Origin: Saprospirales bacterium
Lineage (GTDB): Bacteria > Bacteroidota > Bacteroidia > Chitinophagales > Saprospiraceae
Assembly (NCBI GenBank): GCA_003448025.1
Contig: DLXL01000010.1
Span: forward strand, 7,808 to 14,850
Direction of reading: 5' to 3'
DNA length: 7,043 nt
Part shown: in pieces, positions 1 to 6,051 of the stretch
Layout of the letters: each line of letters starts with the position of its first letter
Numbering within the stretch: the stretch's first letter is position 1
Translations under genes and position numbers: made by a program
Notes under the pieces: generated by a model
What the model saw: the letters and a program-made list of their open reading frames with translations, nothing else
Databases searched by the model: none
Told to the model about the DNA's origin: nothing

Positions 1-958
1 CTCCTTCAGGACTGGTCATCTCTCTTTCTATATACGCCAAGGTTTGTTCGATGGTTTCTGACCACAGCGATTGAGCCCCTTCTGCCAGATGCCCAACGGT
101 ATATTTATGCGCTTCACATAAAACGCTTACCAGAAGGGCATTATCGTAAAGCATTTTTTCAAAATGTGGAATCAGCCATTCCCGGTCTGTTGCATATCGT
201 GCAAATCCGCCTCCAATTTGGTCGTAAATACCGCCACGAGCCATTTTCTCCAGTGAATACAAGCCATGTTCCAGGGCCTCCGGGTTTCCGGAATAATAAT
301 GCCAGTTAAGCAGCCATTGAATAGCCATGGTGGACGGAAACTTGGGCGCACCGCCAAATCCGCCTTCTGCGCGATCAAACTGGTCGCTGATACGTTGGTA
401 CAATAGCTTTGGATCGGCAAAAACCTCCTCACCATTGCCCTTTAGTTGAATAAACACACCGTCATTCCGCTGAATATTGCCCAATAAACGCTCTGCCTGA
501 TTTAAGGCTGTTTCGCGCTGATTATCCCAGATATTGGCCAGATGTTCCAGCAATTGCATCCAGGAAGGGCGGTTAAAAGCGGGTCTGGGAGGATAATAAG
601 TTCCTGCATAAAAAGGTTTTCCTTCAGGAGTAAGAAAGCAATTGAGCGGCCAGCCACCACTTCCGGTAAGGAGCTGACAAGCTTCCATATAAACAGCATC
701 TACATCCGGACGCTCTTCGCGGTCTACCTTAATATTAATATAGTGTTCATTCATGTAGGCCGCAACATCCGGACTTTCAAAAGATTCGCGTTCCATCACA
801 TGGCACCAATGGCAGGTACTGTAACCGATGCTGACCAATATGGGTTTTTGTTCTGCGCGGGCCTTCTCAAAGGCTTCAGGCTTCCAGGCATACCAATCTA
901 CCGGATTATGTGCATGCTGAAGCAGGTAAGGGGAGGTTTCCTGTGCTAATCTGTTCAT
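1..958 (-). CDS. DUF255/YyaL (SPATA20-like) thioredoxin-domain protein, N-terminal part
   Basis: This is the first 319 residues of a protein that runs off the left edge; family members are usually about 670-700 residues, so roughly half is missing. The N-terminus shows the family signature [20 protein letters not shown], then W-Y-A-W, then the thioredoxin-like motif STCHWCHVM with the CxxC cysteines at about 49 and 52. [11 protein letters not shown] (77-87) and [16 protein letters not shown] (101-116) follow, all typical of the thioredoxin-fold DUF255 domain. Further on, FGGAPKFPS and [13 protein letters not shown] (about 264-276) mark the start of the (alpha/alpha)6 barrel-like part that resembles N-acylglucosamine 2-epimerase or cellobiose-epimerase folds. 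The biochemical role of the family is not settled; a redox or sugar-modifying role is inferred from the folds. No signal peptide is seen, so it is probably cytoplasmic. The ATG at 958 is where family similarity begins. It starts 8 nt after the MscS gene's stop codon and is probably cotranscribed with it. No clear Shine-Dalgarno is present. Confidence 0.93.
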   Translation of the reverse strand, partial: MNRLAQETSPYLLQHAHNPVDWYAWKPEAFEKARAEQKPILVSIGYSTCHWCHVMERESFESPDVAAYMNEHYINIKVDREERPDVDAVYMEACQLLTGSGGWPLNCFLTPEGKPFYAGTYYPPRPAFNRPSWMQLLEHLANIWDNQRETALNQAERLLGNIQRNDGVFIQLKGNGEEVFADPKLLYQRISDQFDRAEGGFGGAPKFPSTMAIQWLLNWHYYSGNPEALEHGLYSLEKMARGGIYDQIGGGFARYATDREWLIPHFEKMLYDNALLVSVLCEAHKYTVGHLAEGAQSLWSETIEQTLAYIEREMTSPEG

Positions 959-966
959 GGAATAGG

Positions 967-1875
967 TTAAATAACGGAATGACCCGGCATATCAGGCAGA
1001 TCAGGGATTTGGTCAGCTACCTTTTCACGCTCACTGATGATCTCCACCAGTCGCCTAATGGCTTTACGACGAATCAATCGGTCCAGTTCTTTATTAGGTT
1101 CCTTCAGGATGTATTGAAATTTCATGGACACCAGATCCTTTTTCACCTCAGCAACCCTCAGGTAGTAAGAATCTGGCTGGATCATTTCGGAGAACGGGCT
1201 GATGGTATCAATCAGCATAACTTCCATTTCTTCTACGGACTTCAGGTGTTTGAGGTCTATTTCGAATTCAATACTGGAACGTTTAATTTCCCGCTTGGTA
1301 TAGTTTACCACTTCAATTGTAAGAAGTAGTGCATTCGGGATGTAAATCACATCATCGTCATCATTCAAAAGATGAATGTTCTGGAGCGTAATATCTAGGA
1401 TTTTACCACGATGTGTTCCAATACGCACATTATCACCAATACCCAATTGCCCGGAGAACGTAATGATCATTCCGTTGATCATATTGGTGATGTAATCCTT
1501 GGTAAGAATGGCAATACCGGCAAAAATGATTGAAAGAGAGGTAAAAAGCTGCCTTACATCAATTCGGAATAAAGACAGTAATCCTACTGCTATTCCGGCA
1601 ACCAGCAATATCTGATAAATCTGGCCTACCCCAATAATAAAGTTATCATCCCGGCTAATGCGGTGACGGCTCCTGTACCATCCCGTGACAGCCATCTGAA
1701 TGAAATCCAGCAGAAGCAGAAAGATGGCAATACTGGCCAATGCTGAAATATAAAATTCCAGCGCGTTGCGGTATTTAGACCATTGATACAGGTGTGAAAT
1801 ATCCCATTCTCCCAGGCGTATTAATACCAAAATGGTAAAAACAGCCAGTTTCAGCAGTAGGATGAAGTATTTCAT
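967..1875 (-). CDS. MscS-family mechanosensitive ion channel
   Basis: A 302-residue inner-membrane protein of the small-conductance mechanosensitive channel family, which releases solutes when membrane tension rises after hypo-osmotic shock. Hydrophobic helices lie at about 4-20, 43-64 and 82-103. A pore-lining helix follows at about 108-140, ending in [15 protein letters not shown], which corresponds to the TM3b/kink region of E. coli MscS. The beta-domain begins with GIGDNVRIG (145-153), and [11 protein letters not shown] (176-186) matches the conserved IPN segment. The C-terminal alpha/beta part (about 200-285) is charged and cytoplasmic. Length is close to E. coli MscS (286 residues). The pore helix is poor in glycine and alanine compared with E. 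coli MscS (one Gly between 111 and 125), so gating or selectivity may differ; that is inference. The ATG at 1875 directly precedes the first membrane helix. The gene lies upstream of, and 8 nt from, the DUF255 gene. An ald terminator at 1935-1977 implies a promoter of its own. Confidence 0.93.
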   Translation of the reverse strand: MKYFILLLKLAVFTILVLIRLGEWDISHLYQWSKYRNALEFYISALASIAIFLLLLDFIQMAVTGWYRSRHRISRDDNFIIGVGQIYQILLVAGIAVGLLSLFRIDVRQLFTSLSIIFAGIAILTKDYITNMINGMIITFSGQLGIGDNVRIGTHRGKILDITLQNIHLLNDDDDVIYIPNALLLTIEVVNYTKREIKRSSIEFEIDLKHLKSVEEMEVMLIDTISPFSEMIQPDSYYLRVAEVKKDLVSMKFQYILKEPNKELDRLIRRKAIRRLVEIISEREKVADQIPDLPDMPGHSVI

Positions 1876-1923
1876 GGTGTAAACAGGCTAGAACCCGCCT
1901 CGTAATGTTAAACGTTTCGAAGT

Positions 1924-1931
1924 CAGATATA
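1924..1931 (-). promoter_or_regulatory. Tentative -7 element for the MscS/DUF255 unit
   Basis: On the minus strand this reads TATATCTG, seven of eight matches to the Bacteroidota -7 consensus TAnnTTTG, about 48 nt before the MscS start codon. It lies just beyond the T-tract of the ald terminator, where an independent promoter would be expected. No convincing TTTG -33 element is visible because the terminator stem occupies that place, so this is a weak call. Confidence 0.25.
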
Positions 1932-1934
1932 CCT

Positions 1935-1977
1935 AAAAAAAGAAACTTCCCGAAAGTTCACACCATTCGGGAAGTTT
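1935..1977 (-). terminator. Rho-independent terminator of ald
   Basis: A perfect 12-bp inverted repeat, AAACTTCCCGAA (1943-1954) and TTCGGGAAGTTT (1966-1977), with an 11-nt loop. Read on the minus strand it is followed by C and then seven T residues (1941-1935), the intrinsic-terminator layout. It lies about 105 nt downstream of the ald stop codon and upstream of the MscS gene, so it should separate the two transcripts. On the plus strand no comparable T-tract follows. Confidence 0.85.
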
Positions 1978-2006
1978 ACCAAATTTGGGTGTCTCAAAAG
2001 CATTTT

Positions 2007-2026
2007 TTACCACAGAGACGCAGAGG
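2007..2026. repeat. Fragment resembling a dispersed intergenic repeat
   Basis: The stretch TTACCACAGAGACGCAGAGG resembles the CACAGAGnCnCAGAG-type purine-rich repeats I recall scattered between genes in many environmental bacterial genomes. It lies in the ald-MscS intergenic region, outside any gene. Only one partial copy is visible here and there is no transposase, so the assignment rests on resemblance alone. A 6-bp inverted repeat, AGAGGT (2022-2027) and ACCTCT (2048-2053), overlaps its right end. Confidence 0.3.
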
Positions 2027-2082
2027 TTTACGTAATCATTTTTTTACACCTCTCCAGTCAAAACTGTTTTTGAGCCACTGCA

Positions 2083-3198
2083 TTATTTCATAATAGTCTC
2101 AACAGGTACCAAAGGCAACCCGAAGGCATCTGCTACACCTTTATATACTACTTGTCCGGCTACTACGTTGAGGCCTAGTTTTAGTTCACCATTTTCAGCG
2201 CAGGCTTTTTTCCAGCCTTTGTCTGCCAGCTGAAGGGCATACGGAAGTGTGGCATTGGTAAGTGCAACCGTAGATGTGAACGGCACTGCCCCTGGCATAT
2301 TAGCCACACAGTAGTGTACCACATCATCAATGATATATATTGGATCTGCGTGTGTGGTTGGCCGGGTAGTCTCTATACATCCACCCTGGTCTACCGCAAC
2401 GTCGACCACCACTGTACCCGGGCGCATAAGTTTCAACATGTCGCGGGTAATCAGATTTGGCGCCTTGGCGCCTGGAAGCAATACGGCGCCAATAATAAGG
2501 TCGTGATTTTGGATCAGACGGCGGATATTGTATTCATTGGAGTACTCGGTTACCACATTGGCGGGCATTACATCACTCAGGTAACGCAGGCGGGTCAGGT
2601 TTACATCCAGGATTGTAACCAAAGCGCCAAGACCTGCAGCCATTTTAGCCGCCTGAGTACCCACGATACCGCCGCCGATTACCAACACCTTACCGGGTGG
2701 AACCCCTGGAACGCCCCCAAGCAAAACGCCACGACCTTTAACCGGTTTTTCCAGATATTTGGCGCCTTCCTGGATGGCCATGCGGCCGGCCACTTCCGAC
2801 ATAGGAATGAGCAAAGGCAGTTGGCGGTCTTTGGTTTCCACCGTTTCGTATGCCAGGCAGATAGCCTTACTGGCAATCATAGCACGAGTAAGTGGCTCAC
2901 TGGATGCGAAGTGGAAATAGGTGAAAATCAACTGGTTTGCACGACAGCGACCATATTCTTCTGCGATCGGCTCCTTTACTTTCATGATCATTTCTGCCTT
3001 GGCCCAAACTTCATCAGCAGTAGCAAGGATTTTAGCGCCTGCATCTATGTAGTCCTTATCGTCAAATCCACTGCCTTCACCGGCGGTACTTTGGACCAGT
3101 ACGCTGTGTCCACGGCGAGTGAACTCCATAGCTCCGGCAGGAGTGAGCGCAACGCGATTTTCGTTGCTTTTTATTTCTTTTGGTACACCAATGATCAT
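2083..3198 (-). CDS. ald: Alanine dehydrogenase
   Basis: A 371-residue NAD-dependent L-alanine dehydrogenase (EC 1.4.1.1), reversibly converting L-alanine, NAD+ and water to pyruvate, ammonium and NADH in the cytoplasm. Length and residue numbering match well-studied enzymes (about 360-378 residues). It opens with MIIGVPKEIKSNENRVALTP. The substrate-site residues Arg15, Lys75 (in MKVKEP) and His96 (in FTYFHFASS) are present. The Rossmann fold carries VLVIGGGIVGTQAAKMAAG with the glycine motif at about 175-180 and the NAD-ribose-binding Asp198 (TILD). Asp270 lies in VVVDVAVDQGG. The C-terminal part has the family's HYCVANMPGAVPFTST. The reading frame stays open upstream as far as a TTG at 3282, but the ATG at 3198 is chosen because family similarity begins there and a TACCTTTG promoter element lies inside the extension. 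Transcribed alone: a divergent gene lies upstream and a terminator downstream. The family is the closest bacterial relative of the alpha subunit of NAD(P) transhydrogenase, but length and catalytic residues fit Ald. Confidence 0.98.
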   Translation of the reverse strand: MIIGVPKEIKSNENRVALTPAGAMEFTRRGHSVLVQSTAGEGSGFDDKDYIDAGAKILATADEVWAKAEMIMKVKEPIAEEYGRCRANQLIFTYFHFASSEPLTRAMIASKAICLAYETVETKDRQLPLLIPMSEVAGRMAIQEGAKYLEKPVKGRGVLLGGVPGVPPGKVLVIGGGIVGTQAAKMAAGLGALVTILDVNLTRLRYLSDVMPANVVTEYSNEYNIRRLIQNHDLIIGAVLLPGAKAPNLITRDMLKLMRPGTVVVDVAVDQGGCIETTRPTTHADPIYIIDDVVHYCVANMPGAVPFTSTVALTNATLPYALQLADKGWKKACAENGELKLGLNVVAGQVVYKGVADAFGLPLVPVETIMK

Positions 3199-3242
3199 GG
3201 TTTCAAGAATATTATTGGTTAGAGAATGATGCAATGAAGCGG

Positions 3243-3278
3243 CAAAGGTAGTATTTCCGGGAATATTACCGATGCCAA
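3243..3278 (-). promoter_or_regulatory. Bacteroidota-type promoter of ald
   Basis: On the minus strand TACCTTTG (3250-3243) is an exact match to the -7 consensus TAnnTTTG. A partial -33 element, TTGG (3278-3275), lies 24 nt upstream, slightly wider than usual. Transcription would start near 3236, giving a 5' leader of roughly 38 nt before the ald ATG at 3198. Confidence 0.65.
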
Positions 3279-3340
3279 CCAATTGTACATCCGGTTGTAA
3301 TAAGCAATCTTAAAGCTCGTAACAAGTAGGAACAAAACCG

Positions 3341-3348
3341 TACCTTTG
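3341..3348 (+). promoter_or_regulatory. slyD: Bacteroidota-type -7 element for the SlyD-like gene
   Basis: TACCTTTG on the plus strand is an exact TAnnTTTG match and is followed by CG, as commonly seen at such promoters. It would initiate near 3355 and leave a leader of about 100 nt before the ATG at 3457. No good TTTG lies at the expected -33 distance. The leader contains a small perfect hairpin, CTCTGT/ACAGAG with a TTT loop (3414-3428), of unknown significance. Confidence 0.6.
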
Positions 3349-3456
3349 CGTTTCTTTTCGCCGTGGATGTAATGTGTTTCAGTTCCCTCCGCCCCGAAAA
3401 CTTATTGTATTAACTCTGTTTTACAGAGCAATTTCTATTCAACTTTTTGATTTTCA

Positions 3457-3963
3457 ATGATTATTGAATCCAACAAAGTAGTGACTGTACACTACACCCT
3501 CAACGAAGGCACCGCAGAAGGGCAACTTGTTGAGTCCACACAAGGCGGAGCGCCGCTTGCTTTTATTTATGGCATTGGCATGATGATCCCTGCTTTTGAA
3601 GCCAATTTGGCTGGTCTTTCTACCGGCGATACTTTTGCATTTGGCATTCCAGCCGCAGAAGCATACGGAGTATATGACGAAGCAGCATTGGTAGAAGTAC
3701 CAAAACAGATTTTTGAACATGAGGGCAAAATTCCTGACGGATTATTGGAAATAGGCAATGTTTTGCCACTTCAGGATCAGGAAGGCAACCGTCTGCAGGG
3801 TATGGTAGCCTGGGTTGGACTGGAAACGGTTAAACTTGACTTCAACCATCCAATGGCTGGTGTTGACCTGTTCTTTACCGGCCATGTAGATTCTGTGCGT
3901 GATGCAGAACCTGAGGAATTGGCGCACGGACACGTACACGGACCAGGTGGCCATCACCACTAA
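3457..3963 (+). CDS. slyD: SlyD-type FKBP peptidyl-prolyl isomerase with His-rich tail
   Basis: A 168-residue cytoplasmic FKBP-type peptidyl-prolyl cis-trans isomerase and chaperone of the SlyD class. The FKBP fold is split in the way typical of SlyD: KVVTVHYTL (7-15), then PLAFIYGIGMMIPAFEANL (33-51) and GLSTGDTF (53-60). The insert-in-flap chaperone domain follows, from PAAEAYGVYDEAALVEVPKQ (65-84) to about 125, then the return strand with FNHPMAGVDLFFTGHVDSVRDA (129-150, read here in two parts: FNHPMAGVDLF and FTGHVDSVRDA). The C-terminal EELAHGHVHG (153-162), ending in GGHHH, parallels the metal-binding tail of E. coli SlyD, which binds nickel and supplies [NiFe] hydrogenase assembly. The tail here is much shorter and has no cysteines, so weaker metal binding is expected. 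No signal peptide is present. The ATG at 3457 begins the family similarity; upstream is AT-rich with no Shine-Dalgarno. The gene stands alone between its promoter and a strong terminator. Confidence 0.94.
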   Translation: MIIESNKVVTVHYTLNEGTAEGQLVESTQGGAPLAFIYGIGMMIPAFEANLAGLSTGDTFAFGIPAAEAYGVYDEAALVEVPKQIFEHEGKIPDGLLEIGNVLPLQDQEGNRLQGMVAWVGLETVKLDFNHPMAGVDLFFTGHVDSVRDAEPEELAHGHVHGPGGHHH

Positions 3964-3964
3964 G

Positions 3965-4039
3965 TCTTCCCATTCCCAAAAAAGAAAGCCTTAAAGCAAC
4001 TGCGTTGTTTTAGGGCTTTCTTTTTTGGGAATGGGAGGG
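3965..4039 (+). terminator. Very long hairpin terminator after the SlyD-like gene
   Basis: Starting one base after the stop codon, 3969-3990 and 4014-4035 form a perfect 22-bp inverted repeat (CCCATTCCC, six A, GAAAGCC against its complement). Counting G-U pairs, the stem continues inward for ten more pairs (3991-4000 with 4004-4013) to a TGC loop, and outward for about four more. The core is a standard intrinsic terminator: A-tract (3978-3983), hairpin, T-tract (4021-4026). Because A- and T-tracts are symmetric it could stop transcription in both directions. The outer CCCATTCCC/GGGAATGGG arm beyond the T-tract is unusual. Confidence 0.92.
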
Positions 4040-4069
4040 AATATGGAAAATGTGGGGGTAAAAATGCAG

Positions 4070-4085
4070 GAAATTTGGACATTTG
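4070..4085 (+). promoter_or_regulatory. Tentative -7 elements for the pentapeptide-repeat gene
   Basis: Since a strong terminator precedes this gene, it needs a promoter between about 4040 and 4092. Two overlapping near matches to TAnnTTTG are present: GAAATTTG (4070-4077) and GACATTTG (4078-4085), each with seven of eight positions. Either would give an extremely short or absent leader before the ATG at 4093. No clear -33 element is seen. Confidence 0.22.
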
Positions 4086-4092
4086 CTTTCCT

Positions 4093-5454
4093 ATGGCCAA
4101 TTCTAATGAACCACCTAAGGCGAGTCAGCGTATAGATATCTTATCACGCACCATTGTTGCATTACTGATTGGTATTCTGATCGGTGCGGTTATTTCACTA
4201 ACCGGTTTAAGTGCGCTGGAAGATCATGTCATGGAGATGATCATAGGCTTCGTGGCACTGATTGTGATTGTGGCCGCCCTTTCCTTTTTTCTGGTACTTA
4301 ACAAGGAAAAGATCCTTCACAAACTTTTTGGCGTTTCAGATACCGACCTGTCGGATGTTAAAGAAAATGCGCAGCAACTGTTCATCCATGCCTGGAACCG
4401 GCAGTTGCCAGAGGCAAGAGGTCATTTTGACGCTGTATTTACCAAGGTCTTTGCCTGGTATTCCTGGATGAGTTTCCGAAGGTGGATCCTGATGGTTTTT
4501 CAGATGTTGTTTGTGGGCTTTGGAGGCATCCTGGGCACCATGCTGCTGTACAATCAGAACAAGCTATTAACGCAACAAAACGTTTTACTGCAAAGCCAGA
4601 ATTACCGGTTAGACCAGCAAACCTACCTGCAGGAAGCCGACCGACGCAGTTCATTGATCTTTTTAATGGGCAATTTATTGGATGCAATGGATCGGGAACT
4701 AAAATCCGATGTAGGGCGGCCTGGCATTCGGGATTTATCTCCACAGATTATTGGCCGGGTGGTTGCGTTGAGTAAAAGTTTGCGGCCATACCGTTATCTG
4801 GAGACAGATTCCCTGGTATCAAGGGAACTCAGTCCGGAAAGAGGTCAATTGCTGGTGAGTATTGTGAATAGCCAAATTGACCAATCCACCCTGCGCCGGA
4901 TTTTTCAATTTTCAGACTTTTCTGCATCCGATTTGAAAGGAGCCGTATTATCCGGGGAATATTTAAGCGGGATCAACCTAAGTAAGGCAGATTTGGCCGG
5001 CGCAACCCTTGATGAGACTGATTTTAGTGGGGCAGACCTCAGCGGAGCGGATTTATCCAATGCCATTCTTGCCCGGGCAAATTTGAAGGACGCACGGTTC
5101 AGACAATCCAAACTTGTGAGTGCCTATATGGAATCGGCTAATTTAACGCAGGCCAATTTTTACGGCGCTAATCTTCGTGAGGTCAATCTGGTGAGTGCAC
5201 AAATGTATCAAACCCATTTCACGGGTGCAGATCTTTCCGGCGCCAACCTGTCGGGGGCCACTTTTCCCAGAGCACGGTTTGAACAAACCATAATGGATAG
5301 TGTGGTGGTCAATGAATATGATTGGCTAAGCAGGCTTCCGGGGATGGGTGGAGATACCATTCGTGGTATTCCATATTTACAAAGTCAGTATCAGGTCGAT
5401 TCGGTTCAGACGCGCATGGGTTATTTATACATGCTTCTGAAAAGGAAGCATTAA
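4093..5454 (+). CDS. Membrane-anchored pentapeptide-repeat protein
   Basis: A 453-residue protein of no assigned function. Two hydrophobic helices lie at about 20-40 and 48-70, followed by a soluble stretch (about 71-128) and a third helix at about 131-153. Immediately after it come four heptads rich in Gln and Asn (NKLLTQQ, NVLLQSQ, NYRLDQQ, TYLQEAD; 156-183), a likely coiled coil or membrane-proximal stalk. A helical region (184-270) leads into 26 consecutive pentapeptides (274-403) of the form A(D/N)LxG, such as ADLSG and ANLSG. These should fold as a right-handed quadrilateral beta-helix of about six and a half coils. The tail (404-453) is non-repetitive. Pentapeptide proteins include DNA-gyrase-protecting mimics (Qnr, MfpA) and many uncharacterised membrane proteins; the membrane helices argue against a Qnr-type role. 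With three helices, N-terminus and repeat domain should lie on opposite sides of the membrane; which is cytoplasmic is not certain. The ATG at 4093 is preferred over an in-frame TTG at 4075. The gene ends by sharing TTAA with the convergent COX3-like gene. Confidence 0.92.
   Translation: MANSNEPPKASQRIDILSRTIVALLIGILIGAVISLTGLSALEDHVMEMIIGFVALIVIVAALSFFLVLNKEKILHKLFGVSDTDLSDVKENAQQLFIHAWNRQLPEARGHFDAVFTKVFAWYSWMSFRRWILMVFQMLFVGFGGILGTMLLYNQNKLLTQQNVLLQSQNYRLDQQTYLQEADRRSSLIFLMGNLLDAMDRELKSDVGRPGIRDLSPQIIGRVVALSKSLRPYRYLETDSLVSRELSPERGQLLVSIVNSQIDQSTLRRIFQFSDFSASDLKGAVLSGEYLSGINLSKADLAGATLDETDFSGADLSGADLSNAILARANLKDARFRQSKLVSAYMESANLTQANFYGANLREVNLVSAQMYQTHFTGADLSGANLSGATFPRARFEQTIMDSVVVNEYDWLSRLPGMGGDTIRGIPYLQSQYQVDSVQTRMGYLYMLLKRKH
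4912..5301 (+). repeat. 26 in-register pentapeptide repeats (coding)
   Basis: This 390-nt segment encodes 26 pentapeptides without a single break in register, from SDFSA to TIMDS. The central residue of each is Leu, Phe or Met. Small residues (mostly Ala) are common at the first position and Asp or Asn at the second. Codons vary between copies, so there is no recent DNA-level tandem duplication. Confidence 0.88.
5431..5451. other. Hairpin at the convergent gene ends
   Basis: A perfect 7-bp inverted repeat, ATGCTTC (5431-5437) and GAAGCAT (5445-5451), with a 7-nt loop lies inside the last codons of the pentapeptide-repeat gene and touches the COX3-like stop codon. There is no T-tract on either strand, so it is not a canonical intrinsic terminator, but it is the only hairpin I noticed at this junction. 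Confidence 0.45.
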
Positions 5455-6050
5455 TTGATGAGCTGGTTTACGGCAAAAAACAACACCAGATAAATCCACA
5501 GAGCATCCAAAAAATGCCAGTAAATGGTGAGCAGACGCAATCCCAGCCTTTTTTCATCATCAGAAAAATACACCAGTACCGTTACCGGATCAACCATGTG
5601 TTTTTTAGCAGCGCGGTAGAACCGGAATAAAAACGGCAAGCCTGCCAGCACGTGTGCAAGGTGTACGAACGAGATTACGTACAGGAAACCAATGGTTGTG
5701 GAAGAATGCAGGTAGACACTGTTCTGAAAAAGCCAATACCAGGCTACAGCCTGCATAACGGTAAAAAACACAGACAAATATATGGTAGTCAGCAAGCTCT
5801 GTTTATACCCTTGGGTATCGTCGGCCAGGTAACAGCGTTTTGCCTGTATCATGGTCCAGCTGCTGCCCAGCAAAATGAGGGTATTGACCACAAAAAGTGC
5901 CGGAACCTTCACCGGAGGCACCCCATTGGTAACCCGGATGTACACATAAGAAATGGTAAGTGCCAGGAATAGAAACACAAGGCCGAACAGCAGAATGAAC
6001 AGCATTACGTTTTTAGGATGGAAGAGAAATTCGTTCGCTTTTTGATTCAT
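5451..6050 (-). CDS. Cytochrome c oxidase subunit III-like protein (stand-alone)
   Basis: A 199-residue inner-membrane protein with five hydrophobic helices at about 15-38, 49-69, 88-109, 121-143 and 170-195, the layout of the short bacterial heme-copper oxidase subunit III. Family marks are SYVYIR at the end of the first helix, SSWTMIQAKR (63-72), YVISFVHLAHVLAGLPF (124-140) and the diagnostic TIYWHFLDALWIYLVLFF (175-192). Subunit III binds no heme or copper; it stabilises the catalytic subunit and its proton uptake. The first helix appears to lack the acidic residue (Glu90 in the bovine protein) found in many relatives, with Leu at the likely equivalent place. No subunit I, II or IV gene is nearby, so it may serve an oxidase encoded elsewhere or be a paralogue. 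The ATG at 6050 is chosen over an in-frame TTG at 6059 that would overlap the preceding gene. The preceding EamA-type gene ends one base upstream, suggesting translational coupling. Confidence 0.9.
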   Translation of the reverse strand: MNQKANEFLFHPKNVMLFILLFGLVFLFLALTISYVYIRVTNGVPPVKVPALFVVNTLILLGSSWTMIQAKRCYLADDTQGYKQSLLTTIYLSVFFTVMQAVAWYWLFQNSVYLHSSTTIGFLYVISFVHLAHVLAGLPFLFRFYRAAKKHMVDPVTVLVYFSDDEKRLGLRLLTIYWHFLDALWIYLVLFFAVNQLIN

Positions 6051-6051
6051 G

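Noticed and set aside
542..1329. Two plus-strand open frames opposite the DUF255 and MscS genes
   Set aside because: Both lie antisense to genes with clear family motifs and have no domain of their own.
1905..2093. A 62-codon plus-strand open frame in the ald-MscS intergenic region
   Set aside because: It runs through the ald terminator hairpin and the repeat-like fragment, has no start signals and no recognisable sequence.
2314..3222. A 302-codon open frame on the plus strand opposite ald
   Set aside because: It is wholly antisense to a fully convincing alanine dehydrogenase and its translation shows no recognisable domain; it is an artefact of codon composition.
4075..4092. TTG start adding six residues to the pentapeptide-repeat protein
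   Set aside because: The extra residues lie on top of the candidate promoter elements, and the ATG at 4093 begins a normal hydrophilic N-terminus before the first helix.
4482..4775. A 97-codon plus-strand frame, and a minus-strand frame at 4439-4744, inside the pentapeptide-repeat gene
   Set aside because: Both overlap a continuous reading frame whose membrane helix and coiled coil are clear; no support for a nested gene.
4912..5301. Qnr-type quinolone-resistance protein
   Set aside because: Qnr proteins are about 218 residues, soluble and almost entirely pentapeptide repeats. This protein has three membrane helices and a coiled coil before the repeats.
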